A stretch of 64,000 bases of DNA, taken from the NCBI GenBank assembly GCA_024138025.1, contig JAMXBD010000113.1:930001-994000 (forward strand). Direction: 5' to 3'. A program made the translations under genes and the position numbers. This stretch comes from Combretum micranthum. Taxonomy: Eukaryota > Streptophyta > Magnoliopsida > Myrtales > Combretaceae. Positions 47,930 to 58,117 of the stretch are shown one piece after another (positions within the stretch are counted from its first letter, which is position 1; every line of letters starts with the position of its first letter). The notes beneath the pieces are model-generated. The model was not told the origin of the DNA. It saw only the letters and a list, made by a program, of their open reading frames with translations, and did no database searches.

Positions 47930-48114
47930 CTTCATCTTTTCAAGAGACGAGGTTCTTTACAAAGAATGAGACCTCGTCTCTTGGAGAGAGGAGTCAGGCA
48001 CTTATGACCTCGTCTCTTCAAGAGACGAGGCCATGTTGCCTAAAATTGGGAATATTTTCTTCTCGATGCCATTTTCGTAATTTTTTAAAAAAGTAATAAT
48101 TTATTCCTTTTCCT
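47930..48114. repeat. MULE right terminal inverted repeat
   Basis: Contains palindromic modules near 47934-47953, 47972-47996 and 48008-48031 (GACCTCGTCTCTTCAAGAGA is complete), in the same order and spacing as the left end of copy 1 when read inward. Confidence 0.8.
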
Positions 48115-48123
48115 TACAATATA

Positions 48124-49546
48124 TATCTAATTAGACATGATAGAAAGCACTAAATATTTATAGAAGGTACTATTAATTATGATATATTGAAGTAATGATT
48201 TAAAATTAACAATATGAGATGAAAAAAATTTAAAAGAGAAAGTGGAAATTATACCTTAAACTATGATTTCTAAGTGGATACACCCCTTAACTTATAAAAT
48301 ACGTATTAAAACCCCTAACTTTTATAAATTATTAACATTAAAACACATGCTAATAATTATGATAAAATCGACTACATTATCGATGTATTTTCATAATTAA
48401 AAATCTCATAAGCAGTAGCTTTTCATAAAAATGAAAAAAGGAAAAGTTGACACAGATAAGGATACACTCTTGAGCTTACACTGCGTACTAACACTCCTAC
48501 TCTTAGAAATTGGTAACATTATCAACATTTGGTTGTTCTCTTTGGGAAAAAAAAAATGGTGAAAAGTATAAGGAATGGTAAAATTACACTAGAAGCCAGG
48601 GGGAGGATGTATCATTAATAATTTAAGCGTATAATTTTAGATTTCCAAAAGTAAATTGCCAATTTGTAAGAGCTTACGAAGTGCTCTGTACTTTTTTTTT
48701 TCTTTTTTTTTTTTTTTTGCCATCTCTGTAAAGTGTTAAATGTCAAATTCGGTAGCTAAATTGAGTAAAAAAATTTAATCTAATACTGAAATTTAAAATT
48801 GTTAATTTAATACCTAATAAAATTTGATTATTTTTACTATCTCATTAACATTATTTGTTCTATTTATAAAAACAGAGTAGATTGTATATAAGTTAATTTT
48901 TATTAATGCTTATTCCACACCAAAAAGACAGCAAACAACAATAATGAGGTAATGAAAATAATCATTAAAATTTTAATTATGTATTAAATTAATCACTTCA
49001 AATTTAAATACCAGATCAAATTTTTATGCAAATTTCAAGTATCAAAATTAACATTCTCCCCATTTAAGCATGTAAAAACTCCCGAAAGTTCCAACAAAGC
49101 AAAAAGATAGAAGCTATTTTCAAAGCAATATATTAGATATTTTACCGCAATATAGGAGTACAAAATTATCTTCATTTTTATGACTACTAACTGATAATCA
49201 GTAATAGAAAGAACGAAGCATAATTCATCCTGCCCCGAGAGACGGTGCATTCCTGTATTATATGTTTTTACAGCATGTTCGCAAAGTGCATTATACGTAT
49301 TTAGTTAAGGAATGCGATATGGCAAATGCAATCTTGAGCCTCCTCATAGTAGCTTTAGTATTCGTAATCTTTTAGAGAACAAGGAACATTTTATTGCCAA
49401 GCAAGCATCTGAAATATAAGATTTCAATCGAAATTGGAACTACATGATCTAATATGGAAAAAGCATGAAGATACAGCAAACATAAATGACCCTATAAGCT
49501 CAACAATATTAGAAAATTAGTACATAGATAGCACAGATACAGGCTC
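48124..49546. other. Intergenic DNA downstream of the LSD1-type gene
   Basis: No coding region. Holds one MITE-like repeat (48735-49060) and T-rich runs (48691-48718). Confidence 0.5.
48735..49060. mobile_element. MITE, GGTACCTAAAG-type family
   Basis: The left part (GTTAAATGTCAAATTCGGTAG, ..AATTTAATACCTAATAAAA) and the right part read inward (GGGGAGAATGTTAATTTTGATAC, ..AAGTGATTAATTTAATAC) are diverged inverted repeats. Same family as 51463, 52668 and 53443. Confidence 0.5.
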
Positions 49547-49552
49547 TTTATT
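49547..49552 (-). terminator. Candidate poly(A) signal of the LSD1-type gene
   Basis: AATAAA on the minus strand, about 276 bases past the stop codon at 49828-49830. Plausible 3' UTR length; not proven. Confidence 0.35.
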
Positions 49553-49827
49553 CAAGCAGAAGTATATAATGAAAAAATTGTCACCACACAAGCAATCGAC
49601 CGTCTTATAATGTTCTACACCATCTCGTCACGAATCACATTCACATCAGGAGTTTCTTTGGAATCTCATGTCACATAGTATACTTCATACTAATTTATAT
49701 AAAATCGCCGTCTTCAAAATATACACAGAATTTTTTACATCTATTTTGCAGCCCTGCAATAAAAAGATGTGAATTAACTACATAAGGTACACAGCCCATT
49801 GCAGGTGGCTCTCCATTAATCGAATTG

Positions 49828-50896
49828 TTATTTCTTCTCGGTTGTAACCCCGACCACAACGTTCGTCACCTGTTACGCCCCAAAAATATCATAAAGTTAG
49901 ATGTTGCTGGTGATGTCAAATGGGAAATAGAAGATGACAAAGAAGGAAGAGGCAAAGAAAGAGAAGCTACCAATTTTCCACTTTCATCCACAGACATAGG
50001 GTTCTCAACAACAACAGTTTGGCTTGAATGGGGCATTGACTGCATAAAAGTACGATCAGAAGGTAAGCACATACCACCAACCACACCTTCCACGTATGTT
50101 AATGATGTAATCATGCAGCAAAATAGAAAGTTACCATCGATGTTGAGGGTGTTGTTCCAGGTGTCGTTGTACCATTGGGTCTTTGGACAGGAATTGGTAC
50201 CCTTGAACTAGCCCCCTGCATCAGGTAGAAAATCAACATCTAACTCATAAAAAATGAACATCTGTGTACAGAGCAAAAGACTGCTGCTAAAAAGCATTGA
50301 TATGATATTGATAAATGTGGTCTACTAGCATATTCAAAGCAATTGGTATATCCATTCACGAACATAATTAATGCATTCATTTCCATTGTGCTCTTAGCCA
50401 TGCTTCTCACTCTTTACCTAGGACAATTATGAATTTACACAGTAAGATATTGTTATTTATAAACTGGATTAACATAAAAGTCCTTTTCAACCTGACTGGC
50501 AAATTACCAGGGCTAACAAAAGTAATGACAAAACTTATCTATGACTGACCTCCAACAATTAAAGAGCTATTTGAGAAAATTCACACAATCATTTTAGTGA
50601 TGTGTAATTCCAAGTACAAACAAAACTCAGGTTCAGAGAATACTTACGCCAACATTAGTGACAAAGTGACAGAGTGCACATTTAACTGATGGAGCACCGT
50701 AGGGATACATCAACATGGTCCGGCAGTTTCCACAATTTACATGCGCTTCTCCCCCAAAATAACAAAAAGAAAAAGTTAATTAACTGGCATGGAATAATTA
50801 AAGTTATAGCACAATATCAACAGAAAAATCTTAAAACATGATAAGTGGAGCGGGCAATTTTTTGCATGGAAAAGAACCGGTTCCTTTATTTATTTC

Positions 50897-50939
<43 letters not shown>

Positions 50940-53900
50940 TTCGTGGATAGTCTAAAAAAGATAAATCCAACTAGCAAATTTCAGGATTAGACAATAGATT
51001 CTTCTCATCTCTTCCAAATTTTCATTTGACTGTACTCAGCCAAAACACTGAAGGATCAATTAAGGTAAAATTCTGAAATCAATCCTTCTTGGGAATCTCT
51101 CTCTCTCTATAGCTTTTCATCTCTAAAAACTTATAAGATTGATATTGACATTCTTCAGATGAACGTGTTTTGAGCACATGTTCTGCAAACATTTTGACAA
51201 TCACAATCATCAAGTAAAAAAGCAATCCCTTATATGCCATGGGAAGAACACAACCAGTAATATTAGCAGTCATCTGCAAGATATAAGAGCCTGAGCATTA
51301 TTCAGCTGTAAATAAGATTTCCAGATCAGACATGAAATATTTCGGGGCACGAAGAGTAGCTGATTCTATAGATTAGTGATCTGTACTTGGAATAACTCTG
51401 ATCAAGAATCCAGAAAATAAAAGGTCCTGTTGCCACCATTTGGAGAAAGAAGAATGTAGAAAGGGTAAATGTCATATTTGGTATTTGAACATGCCCACTT
51501 GTGCAATTAATCACCTAAAGTTTAAAAATGACAATTTACTACCTAAAACTAGCCACAATGATTTATAATACCTAAATGAGTTGATTAATTACTTCACAGC
51601 TAATTGCAAAAATAAGCAAAATTTAGGTATCAAATTAATACTTTTAAACTTTAGGTTCCAAATGTAACATTTACCCAACATAAAAAAGACTCGAGCAAAA
51701 GCATAAACTCATCTTCATATGATCTTTTCTAAAATCCTGGACCTAGCTTTCTTGTCGGCTTTTTTAACTGATTCTCAACCACATTAAGCAGGGTTTCCTC
51801 AATGTAAGAAGATTTACAGATCAGTTTGAGTTTAATGATTTAAAATCATTTAAGCATACTTAGGCAACTGAATATAAATGAACTCACATCAAGGGAGAGG
51901 ACAAGTGAAGTTTTTTTTTTTCTTTTTTTGTTGTAGCTATTGAGGGGCTGACATGACCATAGAGGAGTGCTGAGAATTTCACCATAGAATTCTTACAAAT
52001 TACCACATCTGCAGGCATGGAAACAATAGCAAGGCAGGGTATGGAAAAGGGCCTTAGGATGATGTGGGATTCAAAAATGCCATTAGAAAAGGAGCCATTG
52101 TCATGAGGGCAGGTGTCACTCACTCTGGATAGTTGATGTTTAGCACATCCTTAGATAGGCTTGATTGACAGGAAGAGAAGAACATTATGGAACTTTTTTA
52201 CCAGATGAATTTCCTCTATTAAAATTAGTGAGTTACAGGGATAAACATAGATCACCAATCTGTTGCAAGAAAGAAGAGAGAAGTTTCTGATGCTAAGTAG
52301 AAGTGGAAGAGCTTCATGGAGTCATGAGGATAATGCTCAAAAGTCAATAGGCCATATTAATAAAGCTTAACAACTGAGCAGTTGAAGAAACTTACTGAAT
52401 TATCAAGAAGAAAAGTAGGATAAATTATAGAGGAAAACGTAGTTCCAGGCTCCACGTAAATGCAGCAGGAGATTGGCAGTACAAGCATGACACATGCATT
52501 TACAGCTTTCTCTGCCTTCTTTCTCTTTTCTTCCACCCCCAAACCCCCTTCCCACCAACCCCAACCCCCCCACCACCCACCCCCCCCCCAACCCCCAAAC
52601 ACCCAGTTTATTAATTTAGGTCATTGCTTTCTTATCCTCCCAAGTTTGTTAAACAAGGTAAATTAAAGGATAACTGTCACGTTTAGTGCCTGAGTTTTGC
52701 CTATTTTTACAATTAACTACCTAAAATTTAAAAGTATCAATTTAGAAGCTCAATTTTCATTAAATTTGCAACTAGCTATCCAAACTTTTACCATTTTTAC
52801 TATGACTATTTTTAATAGTTTATAGGTAGTAAAATGGCACTTTTAAACTTTCAATAGTTAATTGTACAAATGAGTAAAGTTTAGGTACCAAATATAACAT
52901 TAACCCTCAATTAAAATACCAGTAAATAACCCCATATCCTGTAAGGTGCTATCTAAAAAATGATGCCTAGAAGGACTTCATCAATTTAAATGAGAAAAAT
53001 GTAAAGGGGAAGACAACAAAGTCTCAGCATATTGGATATATTGGAGCCAAGGAGTCTAGTGATTGTGAGGAACAGGAACCCACGACTTGTTTCTCAAATA
53101 CTGATTTTATATTCGGGAATACTACTCTCTGAGCGGGTGGTTATTAGGCTGAAGCTTGTGTAATTTAAGGATCCAGGGACAACCAAGCCCAGTTGTGAGT
53201 TCAGTCAAGCATTTGCTACATTATCTTCTGGCGGGACAAAGGGAATAAAGTAACCGCCTTTGCCAAATATCCAGCTAGCAGAGGTTGTATACACAGACAT
53301 TTCCATGTCGTCCTATTTAAGTTTGAACCAAAGTTTCTCAAGAATCCCACAAAGTGGTTTGTACAAGAGACTATCTAGAGATTCTCAAAAACTGAAAGTC
53401 ATTAGATAAGACGCTAGTTTTTTTTTTTTTTTTTTTTCGTTGTTGCAAATGTCATATCTGATACATGAACTTTATCAATTTGTGTAATTAACTACCAAAA
53501 ATTTAAAAGTATAAATTTATTACCTATAAAATTTTTAACTATATTTATGATACCCAGATAGAGCAGTTAATTGCGAAAATAAATAAAGTTCAGATAGCTA
53601 ATTACAAAATTTAGCAAACTTCAGGTAATTAATTGTAAAAATATGTAATTGCCCTTTAGATTCTTGTAGAACGATAAGGCAAATAAAAAACACTCATCAA
53701 TCAAATAAGATACGAGGGACCAAGAGTAGTTTTCAGGTTCAGAATTTGAGAATAAAGGGCTGCCCACTGGTGTAGATGATTTCAGGGACATTAACTCCAA
53801 ATGTAAGATGCAATATGGAAACCCAACAAGAGAAGTAAAAATGAGGTGAAAAAGCTTCTTCTGGGAGTATCCCTAGCACATTGCGGGCTTGTATTCTCAA

Positions 53901-56900
53901 TAAAAATTGCTTTGACAATGTTAGATGCGTAGTAGAAGATAGAGTTCTACAGAAAACGAGAAGTTTAAAGAACCCTCGAGTATTAGGGGGGATTTAGCAC
54001 AGTAAAAAAGCTCCATTCCTGTGTCATGATGTTGTTACCAATCTTGAATTGACAAAAGTTCCCTCTATAAGTTAGATAGTTCAGTTCATCTAACAACTGC
54101 TTAATGCTCTTGTTTTTGAGGTCTGATTGATTATTGGTTTCACATGAATTTAGGACATGTATCCTAGTATGAGATTGCAGAAACATCTCACCAGCATCTT
54201 GGATCATAAGTCACTCCTACTGATACCAATAGATGTGCCCAACCAAGAGATATCAAAAGCAGAATCAATGAATAAGCAACAAAACAACTTAAAACTGCAA
54301 TCATTTTGTCAGTTCAAAAATTCCAAAATAAATCCACACACCAGCAGTAAATGAGGTGGCTATAATCTTCACATGATCATGAGATTCATCTCTATATTTC
54401 AATGTTTAGCCTAATGTGCTGAAGGTTTTGAGAAGGAATAGCCAGTGAGATCAGTATCACCAATCCATTACAAGGATTAACAGGTAAATCAAAGGAGGAA
54501 TATCATCAAACAATGAACTTTTGTGTGAAAGGCTGTTTGAGCACAGTCAGACCATTGACTAGCTTAGGAGGAAAGGGTAGTTCCTCCGAATGGATTCATC
54601 TGTGTAAGCAGAAGAAGTAAATTTAAGTCCTTTTTCATTAACATTGGTCTTATCAGCCACAAAGTATTCAATGAACTCCAAGGACCAGGTGTGGTAGAAA
54701 AACCAGTTGGAAGGAGATTAAAGCATGAGTAGACCTCAAGCAGAAGAAAGTCAAACACCATTCAATTTGTCCTTTACATAATAAGATAAAAAGGTATCAT
54801 TTACTCGGACCATCAAACTGCTGACATAGCTTGAAGACAAAACTAACTTGGATGAATAATTCGGGAGAAGTAAAAGAACATGGATTTATGTCTTGCAAAA
54901 ATTCAAAACTATCACCACACCACATGAATGTGACACAATAAAAACAAGCCCTCATGACTAGATATTCTTAACTTGACAAGGAAAAATAAAGATCTTAAAC
55001 ATCTTGCATGCTGAAAATTTATTGTTATCATTGTATAGTCACACCTGCTAAGACATAAGGACATACCAGGTGCAATGTTCACCGTATGGCAACAAGAACA
55101 TCTCACGCTAGTGGCCCCACGGGTGTACATAAGCAACGTCCTACACCCTCCACAGATGAGTTGAGCCATCTCCATTCCTGAAAGCATCAGAAAAACAAGA
55201 AGTTTAGGAAACCAGTGAAGAGTTTCAAGATTTATGTGCACTCCTTAATATTAATTGCATGTATAAACAATTAAAAATCTACCAGCATAGAACTCCTTCT
55301 GTAGCCTTTATGTAAAATATCTCAATAACCAATATTTAATGTTTCCACTTATTGACAACATAGAGGGAAGCTCATACATTTAAATAAAGATATGAATGTC
55401 AAAACTTGGACACTGTTACTGCATTAGCAAGTTAAGAAATATGGTGGAAACGTTACACAGAAAGATACTGGCAATCATATTCCACTGATACATATTAAAC
55501 ACTTATGAGCAATGACATACATGTAGAAAACCTTCGTGTACATAGCCAACCAAAAAGCCTTGAGTTGCACACATTCCTTTTAAATTGTAGATGCAGCAAC
55601 TTAAAAGCAATAGTTGATGAAAATATTACAGCCAGCATATGTGCAAGCAAAAGTAATGATAATATCATAAGTGTATTGACTTCCATGCCTCAAAGGCTTT
55701 CTAAACTTGCTGAATGACATTACTTCGCCAGATGCTAAAACAACAAAAAAGACTGAACCCTGCTGGATCATCATGTAGCATGGACACAATATCCTTATGC
55801 AAAGTTCTCCAATTGCCTTCCATTACTTTTAGATCTAATCTCACATATGACATTGATTTATAAGTTTCAAATTTTTGTTAGCAACAATGAATTTTTAACA
55901 TAAGATTACACAATTATTCTCCAAATCAGCAGAATGCCAAAGCTAAGAAGAGCACACAACCATTCTTTCGATATCTCATCATTTCTTCTTGGTTAACCCT
56001 TAAGCATTTATACATAATCTATTTCTGCAAGGAAAGCTGTATCATCAAGAAGACAAACAGAATTGTTACATTATTTTGACATGTTCTATGGATATACAAG
56101 TCCATGTTTTAAATGTTCACTGTCATTGCAAATGGGATTTCATCAGTACACTTGAGCAAATGGCTTTGACACTTGCCAGAGGTCATGTCTCCTACTTCAA
56201 GACAAGCTATCAAGAGATTGAGCCTAGTGGAAACTGAGATCAGCAATTAGCTAAAGTTCAAACTGTAGAGTTGCTAAAGCATATCAGTCATTATTATACC
56301 CTAATAAAAAATAACTAATAACAAGAACAGATAAATCTTTATAGATGTTAGATAGGTTGTAAAACCATCTATATTATCTCAAAAGATATGCAGGTGCTAT
56401 AGCAAATTGATCCATCGTGGGAATCAGTTTCTCTAGCAATCAAAACAAAGTACATACTTCCATTGAATACTGATTTGGACTGCAGTAAACACCAATAAAA
56501 AAGAAGAAAATCAATATACACCATAGATATGCATATTAACAACAAAAGTGGAATAGGAGCCAAACTGGAGTCGGCTACTCCACTGAAAAATGCATTCACA
56601 TCATATTCAATACAATTTCAAGTGCCACCGACAATAATTACAATCAGAAAGGCACCATGTACCTTTCTCTTGATCTAAAGAAATAGGTGCTTCTAAGTAG
56701 TAATAGCTCACCATATTGAATTCCAACCCCCCAGAAGAAGCTATAGATATTATCCATTCCATTACTTAGGTCATAACATTCTTACTAGATTTCATAACAC
56801 AATCAACTCATCTACAGCCTTATTTAATAGATGCGAATTTTATATTTTATGCTTCTTCAATCCCTTTCACTATAATTTATATAAATTGACCTAGTACTCC

Positions 56901-57616
56901 CATAATAGCCCATAGGTCATTCACCAATGATAAATTTTATATAGTTTCCTGCACGTTGGGTCCAAATTGGTGTGTCCTTGAGACAGATCAGAACTCATCA
57001 CAAAAATTAATCTAATGGCCTGCCCAATGCAAATGCTCACGCCTACATTTGAGGATCTCCAAATTCGATACCATGTCAAATTTAAAACCACAATCGGCTT
57101 ATCTAAAGGTTTAAACAAGTAGATAAGATAAGAGTACTTTTTATTTTATATATTTCAAAAGCCTCACATTATAAATGACCATTTTCTCAACAATCCTACC
57201 CATTACATATGACATTTGGATTTGTCTAGCAACTGTATTTAAACTCAGAACGGCATTCGATGATAAAAAGAATAGCCTTTTTTCCCCTTCTCTTCGTTTG
57301 TCTTTTCCGTCTTCTTTCCTCAGGTTATCTATAAATTGTATGAATTTCAAGGTGGAAAAGAGCCACGGACCCGTATGAATTTAATCACAATTCACAACAA
57401 TGCTGAATCAGTAAGGAACAATCTAGAACACACAAATCATTGCATCAAAAAGTTAAAAAAAAAAAAAGGAAAATCAAAAAGAAAAGGTTGCAACCCCACT
57501 ATACCGGGAGGTGGCACGGAAGTAATGGTATTGCATAACGCACAGCAAACGTTAGTTGCTCCCCTCGGATAAAGCAAAATGCTCCGGCAGCCACTACAAA
57601 CAAGCTGGCTCTGCAT
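49828..57616 (-). CDS. LSD1: LSD1-type zinc-finger protein (negative regulator of cell death)
   Basis: Six coding exons, read leftward: 57616-57505, 55177-55067, 50748-50648, 50215-50135, 50039-49971, 49869-49828. All splice sites are GT-AG and phases fit; the product is 171 residues. Three C2C2 fingers of the LSD1 class follow the CxxCRxxLxYxxGAxxVxCxxC plan: [20 protein letters not shown] (residue 7), [20 protein letters not shown] (46) and [20 protein letters not shown] (80). The tail [16 protein letters not shown], then [13 protein letters not shown], is the conserved C-terminus of plant LSD1. Known role of the family: restrains runaway hypersensitive and oxidative cell death, acting as a scaffold that binds transcription factors and catalase. 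The start (MQSQLVC) matches the usual LSD1 start; two bases upstream is an acceptor AG, so a 5' UTR intron is likely. Introns of 4.3 and 2.3 kb carry small transposons. Arabidopsis LSD1 is slightly longer. Confidence 0.93.
50745..50750 (-). promoter_or_regulatory. Tandem (NAGNAG) splice acceptor before the third zinc-finger exon
   Basis: The minus strand reads GGGGGAGAAG then CGCATGTAAAT. Using the first AG (exon from 50748) adds one Glu before Ala-His-Val; using the second (exon from 50745) omits it. Both keep the frame. Confidence 0.5.
50900..50940. repeat. (ATT)n microsatellite in the LSD1-type gene intron
   Basis: About 13 repeats of ATT. Confidence 0.9.
51463..51676. mobile_element. MITE, GGTACCTAAAG-type family (in the LSD1-type intron)
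   Basis: 214 bp. Left end GGGTAAATGTCATATTTGG; right end read inward GGGTAAATGTTACATTTGG. The two arms pair through much of their length (CACCTAAAGTTTAAAA and ACCTAAAGTTTAAAAG), so the element can fold into one long hairpin. Target duplication unclear. Confidence 0.7.
52534..52604 (-). repeat. G-rich tract in intron 2 of the LSD1-type gene (C-rich on +)
   Basis: About 70 bases almost free of G on the + strand with at least ten C runs of 3-9. On the transcribed minus strand this is a series of G runs (GGGGGTTGGGGGGGGGTGGG and so on) with short spacers, a strong candidate for G-quadruplex formation in the pre-mRNA. Confidence 0.7.
52668..52916. mobile_element. MITE, GGTACCTAAAG-type family, 9-bp target duplication
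   Basis: 249 bp. Ends GGATAACTGTCACGTTTAG and, read inward from the right, GGGTTAATGTTATATTTGG. Flanks TAAATTAAA (52659-52667) and TCAATTAAA (52917-52925) agree at 8 of 9 positions, which points to the Mutator superfamily. Lies in the 4.3-kb intron. Confidence 0.7.
53443..53654. mobile_element. MITE, GGTACCTAAAG-type family (diverged)
   Basis: TTGCAAATGTCATATCTGATAC at the left; GGGCAATTACATATTTTTAC read inward from the right; inner AATTAACTACC motifs on both arms. Next to a 25-base T-rich run. In the same intron. Confidence 0.55.
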
Positions 57617-58077
57617 AGCTACATTTACAAACAAACAATCCACAAACATCATCAAATCAACACCGGTTTAAAACACAGCCACAGCGCATTCACGTCACTG
57701 AATTCATCATCAACCAGATGATATACCGACGGAATTAATCTAATCGATAAACGATTAACATATATAATCACAACAATACGATAACATAAATCAAGTTTTA
57801 TCCAAAGTTTTATTTGATATAAATCGCAATAAAGATGAGATTGCAATTTCCCTGGAAAAGGAAGAAATCAACAACATTTGAAAGCGATAGAACCAATGCA
57901 TTAAACAGGAAAAAAAAAATAGAAATATGTATGCATGCATAGAGAAAGCCAAGAAGCGAACCCAGAATTTCAAAATCAATCCGAAGGAGCCAACGAAAAC
58001 CTAGATGACGATGATGATAAAATGGATTTGTTGGTGTATTGGTCTTTCTTTGCTGCTGTCGTTAAGATTGGGGTTAG

Positions 58078-58099
58078 CTCTCTCTCTCTCTCTCTCTCT
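58078..58099 (-). repeat. (GA)n/(CT)n tract near the 5' end of the LSD1-type gene
   Basis: About 11 CT repeats on the + strand, thus GA repeats in the gene's sense, about 460 bases upstream of the ATG and likely in or near the first non-coding exon. Such tracts are common in plant 5' UTRs. Confidence 0.6.
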
Positions 58100-58117
58100 A
58101 ACTTTGCTGTTGATTAG

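Larger units (their letters stand above)
46115..48114 (-). mobile_element. Complete non-autonomous Mutator-like element with palindromic modules in both ends
   Basis: Ends are long inverted repeats: TGGGAAAAGGAATAAAATAT at the left, AGGAAAAGGAATAAATTATT read inward from the right, matching for about 200 bp. Flanks TGCAATATA (46106-46114) and TACAATATA (48115-48123) agree at 8 of 9 positions, the 9-bp duplication typical of Mutator. Each end carries several copies of a palindrome with core CGTCTCTTGAAGAGACG. Between them lies a fragment of the transposase N-terminal region (46562-47136, minus strand) and GC-richer DNA (about 47630-47920) that would be the promoter or 5' UTR side. No catalytic DDE domain is present, so any movement would need an enzyme from elsewhere. 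Confidence 0.85.

Noticed and set aside
49866..50114. 82-codon frame as an independent gene
   Set aside because: It contains LSD1 exon 5 plus flanking introns; the conserved part is explained by the spliced gene.
52357..52602. Gly/Trp-rich frame as a small protein gene
   Set aside because: It is a translation of the G-rich tract in the LSD1-type intron.
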